Shown: positions 24,367 to 33,476 of the stretch, in pieces
Layout of the letters: every line of letters starts with the position of its first letter
How positions within the stretch are numbered: position 1 is the first letter of the stretch
Source: an uncultured Clostridia bacterium
GTDB taxonomy: Bacteria > Bacillota > Clostridia > Oscillospirales > Acutalibacteraceae
Assembly: GCA_947632045.1 (NCBI GenBank)
Contig: CANRNQ010000003.1
Span: 1 to 64,000 of the forward strand
DNA length: 64,000 bases
Direction of reading: 5' to 3'
Program-made: the position numbers and the translations under genes
Notes under the pieces: model-generated
What the model was told of the DNA's origin: nothing
Database searches by the model: none
The model's input: the letters and a program-made list of their open reading frames with translations, nothing else

Positions 24367-25377
24367 ATGAAAATTCTTGCAATAGAAAGCTCCTGCGACG
24401 AAACAGCGGCGGCGGTCGTTGAGGACGGCAGAAAAATAATATCCTCGGTGGTAGCGTCGCAGGTCGAGGAGCACAAGCTGTACGGCGGCGTTGTGCCGGA
24501 GATAGCCTCGCGCCGCCACTGCGAGTCCATAGTGGGGGTCGTTGACGAGGCTATGGCAAAGGCGGGCTGTAGCTATAATGATATAGGCGCGATAGCCGTT
24601 ACATACGCGCCGGGACTTATCGGGGCGCTGCTCGTGGGTGTGAATTACGCAAAGGGGTTGTCGCTGGCGACGGGCATACCGGTGGTTCCGGTTCATCATC
24701 TGCGCTCGCACATCGCCTCAAATTATCTGAGCCATAGCGAGCTTAAGCCGCCGTTTTTGTGCCTTGTGGTAAGCGGCGGACACAGCCATATAGTTATGGT
24801 CGAGGACTATACGAAAATGAGGATAATAGGAAAAACGCGCGACGACGCGGCGGGCGAGGCGTTCGATAAGGCGGCAAGAACTATGGGAATGCCGTACCCC
24901 GGCGGGATACATCTCGACAAAATAGCCGAGAGGGGCGACGAAAGGGCGTTTAAGCTCCCGCATCCGGTGGTTCGCGACGCGCCGTATGATTTCAGCTTCA
25001 GCGGCTTAAAGACGGCGGTCATAAATCTCATACATAACTCACAGCAAAGGGGCGAGATTCTGCCGATTGAGGACCTCTCCGCCTCGTTCAGACGCGCGGT
25101 GGTGGACAGCCTGACGGATAACGTCTTTCGGGCGGCAGCGGAGTTAAACGTCGGCACGATAGTTACCGCAGGAGGCGTTTCGGCAAATTCCCTGTTGCGC
25201 CGTGAGATGCAGAAGGGCTGCGCCAAAAAGGGGATAAGACTGTTTATGCCGGATAAAAGCCTGTGCGGGGACAACGCCGCCATGGTCGGCTCTCAGGGGT
25301 ATTATGAATATTTAAGCGGAAATATTGCCGATCTGTCGCTAAACGCCTATGCTACCATGTCGATAGAGAAGGGCTGA
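24367..25377 (+). CDS. tsaD: tRNA N6-threonylcarbamoyladenosine transferase
   Basis: TsaD transfers threonylcarbamoyl to A37 of tRNAs that read ANN codons. The 336-residue protein is full length with ESSCDETAAAVV, the metal-binding histidines H111 and H115 in HHLRSHIASNY, VVSGGHSHIV and GGVSANSLLRREM. GGGTGATAAGG precedes the ATG. The terminator at 25389 ends the transcript that probably began upstream of the phosphatase gene. Confidence 0.96.
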   Translation: MKILAIESSCDETAAAVVEDGRKIISSVVASQVEEHKLYGGVVPEIASRRHCESIVGVVDEAMAKAGCSYNDIGAIAVTYAPGLIGALLVGVNYAKGLSLATGIPVVPVHHLRSHIASNYLSHSELKPPFLCLVVSGGHSHIVMVEDYTKMRIIGKTRDDAAGEAFDKAARTMGMPYPGGIHLDKIAERGDERAFKLPHPVVRDAPYDFSFSGLKTAVINLIHNSQQRGEILPIEDLSASFRRAVVDSLTDNVFRAAAELNVGTIVTAGGVSANSLLRREMQKGCAKKGIRLFMPDKSLCGDNAAMVGSQGYYEYLSGNIADLSLNAYATMSIEKG

Positions 25378-25388
25378 GACGAGGGCTT

Positions 25389-25442
25389 CGCGCCGGAGTA
25401 TTTGACTTTTATTAAAGCAAATGTCGGCGCGTTTATTTTTTT
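25389..25442 (+). terminator. Intrinsic terminator of tsaD
   Basis: CGCGCCG (25389-25395) pairs with CGGCGCG (25425-25431), with inner pairing TTTGAC.../...GCAAA, then TTTATTTTTTT. Confidence 0.7.
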
Positions 25443-25569
25443 GCGAAGCGACAAAACCTTGTAATGAAAGATTAAAAAATAAATCCTGCAAAAACCTCAC
25501 CTAAAAACCGCGAAATGATATTACATATTGTTGCAAAATGAAAAAACTAAAAGACGATAATTCATAATG

Positions 25570-25598
25570 TTGACTTTTAACCGCCTATATTATATAAT
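25570..25598 (+). promoter_or_regulatory. Promoter of acn-icd
   Basis: TTGACT (25570-25575), a 17-base spacer and TATAAT (25593-25598) lie about 40 bases before the aconitase start. Confidence 0.6.
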
Positions 25599-25637
25599 AG
25601 ATACAAAATTTGCAGTCAATCAAAGGAGGAGATTTTT

Positions 25638-27569
25638 TTGGGTTTGACTTTAGCGCAAAAAATTATCAAGGCGCATCTGCTCAGCGGAGATATGACCGTC
25701 GGGACAGACGTCGGACTTAAAATCGACCAGACGCTCACTCAGGACGCGACTGGTACAATGGCTTATCTTGAATTTGAAGCGATGGGCGTTCCGAGGGTAA
25801 AGACGGAAAAAAGCGTCGCTTATATCGACCACAACACTCTTCAGACGGGCTTTGAAAACGCGGACGACCACAGATTTATTCAGTCGGTAGCCAAAAAGCA
25901 CGGCATATATTTTTCGCGCCCCGGCAACGGCATCTGCCATCAGGTTCATCTTGAGCGCTTCGGCAAGCCCGGAAAAACGCTCATCGGCTCGGACAGCCAC
26001 ACCCCGACGGGCGGCGGCATAGGAATGCTCGCAATGGGCGCGGGCGGACTCGACGTAGCCGTGGCTATGGGCGGCGGAGCCTATTATATATCAATGCCAA
26101 AGATGGTAAGGATAAACCTCACGGGCAAATTGAAGCCGTGGGTATCGGCAAAGGACGTTATTCTTGAGGTCTTGAAAATCATGTCCGTAAAGGGCGGAGT
26201 AGGCAAGATAATTGAGTACGGCGGCGAGGGAGTCAAGACCCTGAGCGTGCCGGAGAGAGCCACAATAACAAATATGGGCGCGGAGCTCGGAGCCACAACG
26301 TCTATATTCCCCTCCGACGAGATAACAAAGTCGTTCCTCAAGGCGCAGGGGAGAGAAGAGGACTGGAGCGAGCAGAAGCCCGACGACGATGCGGTTTATG
26401 ACGAGATTATCGACATTGACCTTTCAAGTCTTGTCCCGATGGCGGCTTGCCCGCACAGCCCGGACAACATAAAGAGCATCTCGGAGCTTGCCGGTCAGAG
26501 GGTTGACCAAATCTGCATAGGCTCATGCACAAACTCCTCATACAGAGATTTGATGATAGTTGCGTCTATATTAAAGGGCAAGACCATCGCCGAGAACGTG
26601 AGCCTTGCAATAGCCCCCGGCTCAAAGCAGGTTTACAATATGCTCGCGCTCAACGGCGCGCTTGGCGATTTGATAGCCGCCGGCGCGAGAATACTCGAGT
26701 GTGCCTGCGGACCGTGCATAGGCATGGGTCAGTCGCCGAACTCAAAGGGAGTTTCACTGCGCACGTTTAACAGAAACTTTGAGGGGCGCTCAGGCACCGC
26801 CGACGGTCAGATATATCTTGTCTCTCCCGAAACGGCGGCGGCTTCGGCGCTCGCCGGAGTGTTCTGCGACCCGACTACCCTCGGTGAGCAGCCGGAGATA
26901 ATCATGCCCGAGGAATTTTTGATAAACGACAATATGGTCGCCGCTCCCGCTCCCGAGGAGGAGATGGACAGCGTAGAGGTTCTCAGAGGGCCGAACATAA
27001 AGCCGTTCCCGACGACGCAGCCGCTTTCAGACAGCATTGAGGCGCAGTGCGCTCTAAAGGTGGGCGACAATATAACGACGGATCACATTATGCCGGCGGG
27101 CGCAAAGATACTTCCGCTGCGCTCAAATATACCGGCTATTTCAAACCACTGCTTCACGGTGTGCGACAAGGAATTTCCCGCAAGAGCCAAGGAATTGGGA
27201 AAGAGTATTGTAGTGGGCGGCTCTAATTACGGACAGGGCTCGTCGCGCGAGCACGCGGCTCTCGCTCCGCTCTATCTCGGAGTTAAGGCTGTCCTCGTTA
27301 AGAGCTTTGCAAGAATACACCGCTCAAACCTCATCAACGCGGGAATACTCCCCCTCACGTTTGAAAACGAGGCGGATTACGACTCGATCTCTCAGGGTGA
27401 TCTTCTTTCAATGCCCGACGTTAAGGAGGCACTTAAGTCCGGCGGCGATATAGTTATTACGAACAAGACGACCGGCAGGCAGATCAAGGCTAAGTGTGAG
27501 CTGACCGACAGAACGAGGGATATTATCCTTGCCGGCGGATTGCTCAACTACACAAAGGCAAATTCTTGA
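25638..27569 (+). CDS. acnA: Aconitate hydratase
   Basis: This iron-sulfur enzyme isomerises citrate to isocitrate. The 643-residue form is the compact aconitase found in Clostridia. Cluster cysteines are visible in GSCTNSSYRD and ECACGPCIGMGQ. GSDSHTPTGGGIGMLA and VGGSNYGQGSSREHAALAP are substrate-site motifs. Translation appears to start at TTG 25638, eight bases after AGGAGG. It is followed 53 bases later by icd, giving a citrate-to-2-oxoglutarate branch, probably for glutamate synthesis. No citrate synthase is in the window. Confidence 0.93.
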   Translation: MGLTLAQKIIKAHLLSGDMTVGTDVGLKIDQTLTQDATGTMAYLEFEAMGVPRVKTEKSVAYIDHNTLQTGFENADDHRFIQSVAKKHGIYFSRPGNGICHQVHLERFGKPGKTLIGSDSHTPTGGGIGMLAMGAGGLDVAVAMGGGAYYISMPKMVRINLTGKLKPWVSAKDVILEVLKIMSVKGGVGKIIEYGGEGVKTLSVPERATITNMGAELGATTSIFPSDEITKSFLKAQGREEDWSEQKPDDDAVYDEIIDIDLSSLVPMAACPHSPDNIKSISELAGQRVDQICIGSCTNSSYRDLMIVASILKGKTIAENVSLAIAPGSKQVYNMLALNGALGDLIAAGARILECACGPCIGMGQSPNSKGVSLRTFNRNFEGRSGTADGQIYLVSPETAAASALAGVFCDPTTLGEQPEIIMPEEFLINDNMVAAPAPEEEMDSVEVLRGPNIKPFPTTQPLSDSIEAQCALKVGDNITTDHIMPAGAKILPLRSNIPAISNHCFTVCDKEFPARAKELGKSIVVGGSNYGQGSSREHAALAPLYLGVKAVLVKSFARIHRSNLINAGILPLTFENEADYDSISQGDLLSMPDVKEALKSGGDIVITNKTTGRQIKAKCELTDRTRDIILAGGLLNYTKANS

Positions 27570-27622
27570 TTTGAATTTGATTAAGATATGTTTGATTGAA
27601 AAATATTAGGAAGTGATTTTAA

Positions 27623-28840
27623 GTGGCAGACAAAATTCAAATGAAAACCCCTCTCGTCGAGATGGACGGGGACGAAATGACGAGAATCATCTGGAAGATG
27701 ATAAAGGACATACTCATAACCCCCTATGTCGATTTAAAGACCGAGTATTACGACCTTGGACTCGAGCACAGAAACGAAACGAACGACCAAGTCACGTTCG
27801 ACAGCGCGGAGGCTACGAAGAAATACGGGGTAGCCGTAAAGTGCGCGACCATCACCCCGAACGCCGACAGAATGACCGAGTACAACCTCAAGGAGATGTG
27901 GAAGTCGCCCAACGGAACTATCCGCGCAATACTCGACGGAACTGTGTTCAGAACTCCGATTCTCGTCAAGGGCATCACCCCCTTTATCCCGACCTGGACA
28001 AAGCCCATCTGTATTGCCCGTCACGCATACGGCGACGTTTACAAAAACACCGAAATGGTGGTAGAGGGCGGCTGCAAGGCTGAGCTTTGCGTAACAAAGC
28101 CCGACGGCACCGAGGAAAGAACTCTCATACACGATTTCGACTCCGACGGAATTATACAGGGGCTTCACAACATAGACAAGTCCATAAGGAGCTTTGCCCG
28201 CTCCTGCTTCAACTATGCCCTTGACACAAAGCAGACCGTATGGTTCGCGACCAAGGACACCATAAGCAAGAAGTACGACCACCGCTTCAAGGATATATTC
28301 AACGAGGTATTCGAGAGTGAATACAAGGAGAGGTTCGACTCCGCAGGCATAGAGTATTTCTATACCCTCATCGACGACGCAGTGGCTCGCGTAGTGCGTT
28401 CAAACGGCGGCTACATCTGGGCCTGCAAGAACTATGACGGCGACGTTATGTCCGACATGGTGGCGACCGCCTTTGGAAGCCTTGCCATGATGACGAGCGT
28501 TCTCGTATCGCCCGACGGCGTTTATGAGTACGAGGCCGCCCACGGCACCGTTCAAAGGCATTATTACAAGCATTTAAAGGGCGAGGAAACCTCGACGAAC
28601 AGCGTAGCGACGCTTTTTGCCTGGACGGGCGCTCTGCGCAAGAGAGGCGAGCTTGATGGCACTCCGGAGCTTTGCGCCTTTGCCGACAAGCTTGAAAGGG
28701 CTACTATACAGACCATCGAGGAGGGCGAAATGACGGGCGACCTTTATTTGCTCTCAACTCTCGAAAACAAGAAGAAGCTCAACACAGAGGAATTTTTGCA
28801 GGCTGTAAACAGCCGCCTCGAAAATAATTTATTCAGTTGA
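27623..28840 (+). CDS. icd: NADP-dependent isocitrate dehydrogenase
   Basis: The 405-residue protein belongs to the homodimeric, eukaryote-like isocitrate dehydrogenase group ([22 protein letters not shown] near the N-terminus). It oxidises isocitrate to 2-oxoglutarate. The metal-binding aspartates lie in [34 protein letters not shown], and the coenzyme segment in [12 protein letters not shown]. The start is GTG 27623 behind AGGAAGTGA. It is the second gene of the acn-icd unit, ended by the hairpin at 28878-28920. Confidence 0.95.
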   Translation: MADKIQMKTPLVEMDGDEMTRIIWKMIKDILITPYVDLKTEYYDLGLEHRNETNDQVTFDSAEATKKYGVAVKCATITPNADRMTEYNLKEMWKSPNGTIRAILDGTVFRTPILVKGITPFIPTWTKPICIARHAYGDVYKNTEMVVEGGCKAELCVTKPDGTEERTLIHDFDSDGIIQGLHNIDKSIRSFARSCFNYALDTKQTVWFATKDTISKKYDHRFKDIFNEVFESEYKERFDSAGIEYFYTLIDDAVARVVRSNGGYIWACKNYDGDVMSDMVATAFGSLAMMTSVLVSPDGVYEYEAAHGTVQRHYYKHLKGEETSTNSVATLFAWTGALRKRGELDGTPELCAFADKLERATIQTIEEGEMTGDLYLLSTLENKKKLNTEEFLQAVNSRLENNLFS

Positions 28841-28877
28841 ACTCCGCTCCCCCTGAACCCCATTGCCTTCCCGTTTA

Positions 28878-28920
28878 CAGCAGTCGGCGATGCTCATCAG
28901 CATCGCTGACTGCTGCTTTA
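28878..28920 (+). terminator. Intrinsic terminator of acn-icd
   Basis: CAGCAGTCGGCGATGCT (28878-28894) pairs with AGCATCGCTGACTGCTG (28899-28915), with one G-T pair and a four-base loop, then CTTTA. Confidence 0.75.
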
Positions 28921-28932
28921 TATTTAATTTAT

Positions 28933-29062
28933 TCGCAGGAGGAGCTTCGCGCTCCCTCTTGCGGTACCCAAAAATCGCTTCGACTTGGAGCGCCGCCGAT
29001 TTTTGACCGCTGCGCCATCCCCAATTCGCTTCATCCGCCACAGGCGGCGCTCATTGGCGATG
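28933..29062. repeat. 130-bp dispersed repeat, copy 1
   Basis: From TTCGCAGG to GCGATG this stretch matches 43455-43582 with only scattered differences. It contains nested inverted repeats: GCGGT...ACCGC enclosing CAAAAATCG...CGATTTTTG, then CCGCC-ACA-GGCGG. No reading frame is preserved between the copies. The rest of the 28841-29377 gap holds the icd terminator, the hairpin at 29229-29264 and a weak promoter (TTGCAA 29313-29318, TAAACT 29336-29341). Confidence 0.8.
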
Positions 29063-29228
29063 CCCCTGCACCTCCACTCACTCGTTTAAAGAATATTATT
29101 TTATCCCTACTCTTTGCGACGGAATTAATTTGCGGGCGCAAAAGCTCAACTTTAGAAAAAATCTTTGTGCGAGCAGCAGGGTTGCAAAGGGGCTGCAAGC
29201 CTCTTTGAGAACTATCCTAATTTCAAAG

Positions 29229-29264
29229 CCGCAGCTTTACCGGCGCAAGTCGGTAAAGCTGCGG
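29229..29264. repeat. GCAGCTTTACCG hairpin copy
   Basis: CCGCAGCTTTACCG (29229-29242) pairs exactly with CGGTAAAGCTGCGG (29251-29264). It has the same core as the ptsI and abrB terminators, but no T run follows, so a terminator role is doubtful here. Confidence 0.65.
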
Positions 29265-29377
29265 TCGACGGGAGCGGTATTAATCCGCAGACCCCAAAAA
29301 TAATGTCCCCCCTTGCAATTTGCTCTAAAATAGTCTAAACTGATATTTGCGTATTCGCAGGGAAAGGAAGCGGAAAA

Positions 29378-30982
29378 ATGATAACAGTATCAGATGTAAG
29401 CCTTAATTTCAGTGGGCAAAATCTTTTTTCAGACGTAAATTTAAAATTCACACCCGGCAACTGCTACGGAATAATCGGAGCTAACGGGGCGGGCAAATCA
29501 ACCTTTTTAAAGCTGCTGTCGGGCGAGCTTGAAACCTCTAAGGGAGAAATCATAATTCCCGACGATGTAAGAATGTCGGTGCTCAAGCAGGATCACTTCG
29601 CGTTTGATTCCTATACCGTACTTGATACGGTCATATACGGCAATAAAAAGCTATATGACATAATGAAGGAAAAGGACGAAATATATTCAAAGCCGGACTT
29701 CAGCGATGAGGACGGCCTGAGAGCCTCAGAGCTTGAGGCGGAATTTGCGGAGCTCAACGGCTGGGAGGCGGAAAGCGACTCGTCAAAGCTGATACAGGGG
29801 CTGGGGCTGAGCGAGAGCCTGCTTTATTCGCAGATGAGCTCTCTGTCGGGAAACGAAAAGGTCAAGGTCTTGCTCGCTCAGGCGCTGTTTGGCAATCCGG
29901 ATATAATTCTTCTGGACGAGCCGACGAACAACCTTGACGTTATGGCGATAAACTGGCTTGAGGATTTTCTTCTTGATTACGAGGGCACGGTTATAGTGGT
30001 GAGCCATGACCGCCACTTTTTAAACACGGTGTGCACTCATATAGTAGACGTAGACTACACTAAGATAAAGATGTATGTGGGCAACTATGAGTTCTGGTAC
30101 GAGTCGAGCCAGATGATGCAGGCGATGATGAAGCAGCAGAATAAGAAGGCCGAGGAGAAGATAAAGGAGCTGCAAAGCTTTATACAGAGGTTCTCGGCCA
30201 ACAAGTCGAAGTCGAAGCAGGCAACCTCAAGGAAGAAGCTGCTCGAAAAGCTGACGGTAGAGGAAATGCCGGCTTCGAGCAGAAGATACCCCTTCGTGGG
30301 CTTTACTCAGGACAGAGAGGTTGGCAAGGAGATACTCACGGTCGAGGGGCTTACAAAAACCGTCGACGGCGTAAAGGTACTCGACGATGTTTCGTTCAGA
30401 GTAGAAAAGGGGAATAAGATAGCCTTTCTCAGCGACAACGAGATAGCTATAACCACCCTTTTCGAGATATTGATGGGCAATATGGAGCCTGATCAGGGAA
30501 GCTATAAATGGGGAGTCAGCACAACGCAGTCATACTTCCCGCTTGACAATACAAGCTTTTTTGAAAACTGCGACAAAAGCATACTTGAGTGGATAGGTCA
30601 GTACAACATGAGCAACGACAGAACCGAAACGTATTTGAGGGGCTTCCTCGGTAGAATGTTGTTCTCCGGCGAGGACGTTTTTAAGCCGGTAAAGGTTCTC
30701 TCGGGAGGCGAAAAGGTGAGGTGTATGCTCGCGAGAATGATGATGTTCGGCTCGAACGTGCTTGTGCTCGACCAGCCGACGAACCACCTTGATCTTGAGT
30801 CGATAACGGCTGTAAACAACGGCCTGACAAATTTCAAGGGGATAGTCCTGTTCGCATCTCATGACCACGAATTTATATCTACCGTTGCAAACAGGATAAT
30901 ATTCATACAGGAGCACGGCATAAAGGATATAACTCAAAATTACGACGAGTATATAGAGCAAAACAAGCTCATAAGGGGTTAA
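29378..30982 (+). CDS. ABC-F family ATPase (ribosome-associated)
   Basis: Two ATP-binding cassettes in one 534-residue chain, without membrane segments, mark an ABC-F protein; these bind the ribosomal E site and act in translation or antibiotic protection. The first cassette has GIIGANGAGKSTFLKLLSGE, SSLSGNEKVKVLLAQALF and DIILLDEPTNNLD. The second has an altered Walker A (AFLSDNEIAITTLFE, where GxxGxGKST is expected) but keeps VLSGGEKVRCMLARMMM and VLVLDQPTNHLD. The linker (about 245-300) is charged and helical (MKQQNKKAEEKIKELQSFIQRFSANKSKSKQ). It most resembles the YbiT/YkpA branch, not a known resistance type. GGAAAGGAAG precedes the ATG. Confidence 0.88.
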   Translation: MITVSDVSLNFSGQNLFSDVNLKFTPGNCYGIIGANGAGKSTFLKLLSGELETSKGEIIIPDDVRMSVLKQDHFAFDSYTVLDTVIYGNKKLYDIMKEKDEIYSKPDFSDEDGLRASELEAEFAELNGWEAESDSSKLIQGLGLSESLLYSQMSSLSGNEKVKVLLAQALFGNPDIILLDEPTNNLDVMAINWLEDFLLDYEGTVIVVSHDRHFLNTVCTHIVDVDYTKIKMYVGNYEFWYESSQMMQAMMKQQNKKAEEKIKELQSFIQRFSANKSKSKQATSRKKLLEKLTVEEMPASSRRYPFVGFTQDREVGKEILTVEGLTKTVDGVKVLDDVSFRVEKGNKIAFLSDNEIAITTLFEILMGNMEPDQGSYKWGVSTTQSYFPLDNTSFFENCDKSILEWIGQYNMSNDRTETYLRGFLGRMLFSGEDVFKPVKVLSGGEKVRCMLARMMMFGSNVLVLDQPTNHLDLESITAVNNGLTNFKGIVLFASHDHEFISTVANRIIFIQEHGIKDITQNYDEYIEQNKLIRG

Positions 30983-31157
30983 TTATATCTTAATTGAGGC
31001 GCAGCTCAAAAATCTAATATAAGGCTGTTGCGTAGAGAGCGGCTTTATGCTAAAATCAAGCTGTAGGATAACGAGGAGCGGATATAAAAAATAAAAAAGC
31101 AAAAAATATCCGCAGGCATTGCGGAGAAATAAAACAATAAAATATGAGGTGACGATT

Positions 31158-31952
31158 ATGCTAAAATCCGAGTTGGCGACCGAAATGCTGCCATATCCCG
31201 ATAAGCCCGACAGACGGGTGTGGGTCTATCTTCCTGAGCGCGAAAAGGACGAGAAGCTGCCCGTAATATATATGACCGACGGGCAAAACCTGTTTGATGA
31301 AAAGGCGACGCCATACGGCTCGTGGGGAGTTATCGAGGCCGTTGAAGGCGAGATGAAAAACGGGCTCGGCGGAGCGATAATAGTCGGGATAGACAACGGC
31401 AATATCTACCGCGACAGCGAGCTTACGCCTAAAAAAATCGGCCCGATTTTGCACAGGGGATACTTCAACGATATATTCAAGCCCGAGGGCGAGATATTCG
31501 ACGGCTTTTTGATGAACACCGTTATGCCTTATGTTGAGAAAAATTATCCCGTAAAAACGGGAAAAGAGTACACCGCCATATGCGGCAGCTCCTCCGGTGG
31601 GCTTCAGTCGTTTTTTACCGGAATGGAGCATATATCGTCCTTTGCGTGTATAGGGGCGTTTTCACCGGCGTTTTTAGTATATACAGCAGAAAATTGGACG
31701 GAGTATCTTAAGCCGAAAATCGGCGACGACGCGCCGTATCTGTATGTGTATTCCGGAGCGGGAGATATGCTTGAGAAAATGATATGCGACAGCGTTGAGA
31801 TGCTCTCGCCGATACTCGACGAGCTCGGCTATCCATTCGACAAAAAATGCGAGATAATCATGCTTGAGAATAAGCACAATGAAACGGCTTGGAGAGAGAT
31901 ATTTCCGGACTTTCTCCATACTGCCCTTTCTCAAATGCAGGGGGATCGATAA
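31158..31952 (+). CDS. Alpha/beta-hydrolase esterase (PF00756-like)
   Basis: The 264-residue protein resembles the putative esterase family that includes enterochelin and feruloyl esterases. It has RVWVYLPEREKDEKLPVIYMTDGQNLFDE at the N-terminus and the nucleophile elbow CGSSSGGLQ near residue 151. The likely acid is in the YSGAGD region and the histidine in ENKHNETAW near the C-terminus. There is no signal peptide, so it is cytoplasmic. ATG 31158 is preferred, behind GAGGTGA, over a start 13 codons earlier. A strong terminator follows at 31978. The substrate is unknown. Confidence 0.8.
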   Translation: MLKSELATEMLPYPDKPDRRVWVYLPEREKDEKLPVIYMTDGQNLFDEKATPYGSWGVIEAVEGEMKNGLGGAIIVGIDNGNIYRDSELTPKKIGPILHRGYFNDIFKPEGEIFDGFLMNTVMPYVEKNYPVKTGKEYTAICGSSSGGLQSFFTGMEHISSFACIGAFSPAFLVYTAENWTEYLKPKIGDDAPYLYVYSGAGDMLEKMICDSVEMLSPILDELGYPFDKKCEIIMLENKHNETAWREIFPDFLHTALSQMQGDR

Positions 31953-31977
31953 ATAAAAAGGGGAGCTTGAAGTCTCA

Positions 31978-32011
31978 GGGGAGCTGTGCACTTTGCACAG
32001 CCCCCTTTTTT
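31978..32011 (+). terminator. Intrinsic terminator of the esterase gene
   Basis: GGGGAGCTGTGCA (31978-31990) pairs with TGCACAGCCCCC (31994-32005), loop CTT, one bulged A, then TTTTTT. Confidence 0.85.
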
Positions 32012-32158
32012 GTGTGCACTTTGATTAAGCTCTCGAGCGCCCATAAGATAGACTTATCCCTTTAAAAAAAGAGCAATTCATTATAAGAAATTATAAAAAT
32101 AGAACGGACATCTGTTAAGCCCTTTTTCGAAAAATTTTTAAATTTTTCAAAATGGGTA

Positions 32159-32187
32159 TTGACAAGCGGGAAATTTATTATTATAAT
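32159..32187 (+). promoter_or_regulatory. Consensus promoter of the GntR/ABC operon
   Basis: TTGACA (32159-32164), exactly 17 bases, then TATAAT (32182-32187). The expected start point falls at the edge of the palindrome at 32192-32225. Confidence 0.7.
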
Positions 32188-32191
32188 CGTG

Positions 32192-32225
32192 TTGTCAGTT
32201 AGTTACTTGACTAACTAACTGACAA
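32192..32225. promoter_or_regulatory. Operator-like palindrome for the YtrA-type regulator
   Basis: TTGTCAGTTAGTTA (32192-32205) and TAACTAACTGACAA (32212-32225) are exact inverted repeats of 14 bases around a six-base centre. They lie between the -10 box and the start of the GntR gene, so autorepression by that protein is the simplest reading. Such a hairpin could also form in the mRNA leader. Confidence 0.6.
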
Positions 32226-32242
32226 TGAGAGGAGGAGAGTGA

Positions 32243-32626
32243 TTGAATGTCAATTCAAACATAGAAAAGCCTATCTTTATTCAAATAGCCGAGCAGCTTG
32301 AGGATAAGATATTCACGGGAGTGTTTCCCGAAGAAACGCAAATTCCGTCAACTAATGAAATTTCCGCTTTGCTAAGCGTCAATCCTCATACCGTTTTAAA
32401 GGGAATGAACATACTGGTGGACGAGGAGATCATCTATAAAAAACGGGGCCTTGGTATGTTCGTTACGGCGGGGGCGGTAGAAAAAATACGGCGGAAAAGA
32501 CAGAGTCGTTTTTATGAACAGTATATAGCTGCTTTGCTGGAAGAGGCTAAAAAACTGCAAATGAGCAAAGAGGACGTTATCTCATTGATAGAAAGGGGTT
32601 ATAGGAATGGAGGCCATTCAGATTAA
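32243..32626 (+). CDS. GntR-family regulator, YtrA type
   Basis: At 127 residues this has only the winged helix-turn-helix (about 10-75: KPIFIQIAEQLEDKIFTGVF, IPSTNEISALLSVNPHTVLKGMNILVDEEIIYKKRGLGMFV) and a short helical tail, the layout of YtrA regulators. These control ABC exporter genes placed directly downstream, as here, usually in response to cell-wall-active compounds. The start is TTG 32243 behind GGAGGAGAG. Its 3' end overlaps the ATPase gene by 20 bases. The palindrome at 32192-32225 is its probable binding site. Confidence 0.9.
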   Translation: MNVNSNIEKPIFIQIAEQLEDKIFTGVFPEETQIPSTNEISALLSVNPHTVLKGMNILVDEEIIYKKRGLGMFVTAGAVEKIRRKRQSRFYEQYIAALLEEAKKLQMSKEDVISLIERGYRNGGHSD

Positions 32627-33476
32627 GGGCGTTACAAAACGCTATAAAGACGTGCTGGCGCTGGATAATGTTTCATTCACCTTTGAATTTGGAAAAATAT
32701 ATGGGCTTTTGGGCAGAAACGGCGCGGGAAAATCCACGCTGATAAATATTATTGCCAACCGTGTTTTCGCCGACAGCGGCGAGGTGTTCATAGACGGCAT
32801 AGCGGCGAATGAAAATATGGCGGTTCACGATAAAATATTCTGTATGAGCGAAGCGGATCTGTATGACAGAGATTTAAAGGTGATAGAGCATTACAAGTGG
32901 ACGAAGCGCTTTTATTCGGATTTTGACATGAACAAAGCGCTGGCGCTTTCTGAGAAATACGATCTTGATGTAAACAAAAGATTTCGGGCGCTGTCTAAGG
33001 GTTATCAATCTATTTTCAAGCTGATCATCGCCCTGTCTTTAACGGTTCCCTATGTTATTTTTGACGAGCCGGTGCTTGGGCTTGATGCAAATCACAGAGA
33101 GCTTTTTTACAGTCTGCTCCTCAAAGAGTTTGAAGAGGGAGAGCGCACCTTCATTATTGCAACGCATTTAATAGAGGAGCTTTCCAATATCATCGAAGAA
33201 GTGGTTTTGATTGATAAAGGAAGGGTTATTTTACAGGAAAGCATAGAGAGCTTATTGGAAAAAGGGTACAGCATATCAGGCTCGGCGGCGGAGGTAGAAA
33301 ACTACTGTGCGGGCAGGAATGTAATTGGAATCGAAGAATTGGGCGGCCTGAAAATTGCCTATATAATGGGCGAAAAAGCTGCCCTGCCAAAGGAGAGCAG
33401 CCTGCAAATTTCCGCAATGAACCTGCAAAAGCTGTTCGTCAAAATGACTGAGAAAGGCGGCGAGGAAAATGAATAA
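32607..33476 (+). CDS. ABC transporter ATP-binding protein
   Basis: This 289-residue cassette ATPase has Walker A GLLGRNGAGKSTLINII, a signature in the variant form LSKGYQSIFKLIIALSL, and Walker B VIFDEPVLGLD with the H-loop IIATHLIEEL. The C-terminal 80 residues form an extra domain of the type seen in drug and antimicrobial-peptide exporters. It overlaps the regulator upstream and the permease downstream (8 bases), so one operon encodes regulator, ATPase and permease. The likely role is export of or resistance to an envelope-active compound; the substrate is unknown. Confidence 0.9.
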   Translation: MEAIQIKGVTKRYKDVLALDNVSFTFEFGKIYGLLGRNGAGKSTLINIIANRVFADSGEVFIDGIAANENMAVHDKIFCMSEADLYDRDLKVIEHYKWTKRFYSDFDMNKALALSEKYDLDVNKRFRALSKGYQSIFKLIIALSLTVPYVIFDEPVLGLDANHRELFYSLLLKEFEEGERTFIIATHLIEELSNIIEEVVLIDKGRVILQESIESLLEKGYSISGSAAEVENYCAGRNVIGIEELGGLKIAYIMGEKAALPKESSLQISAMNLQKLFVKMTEKGGEENE

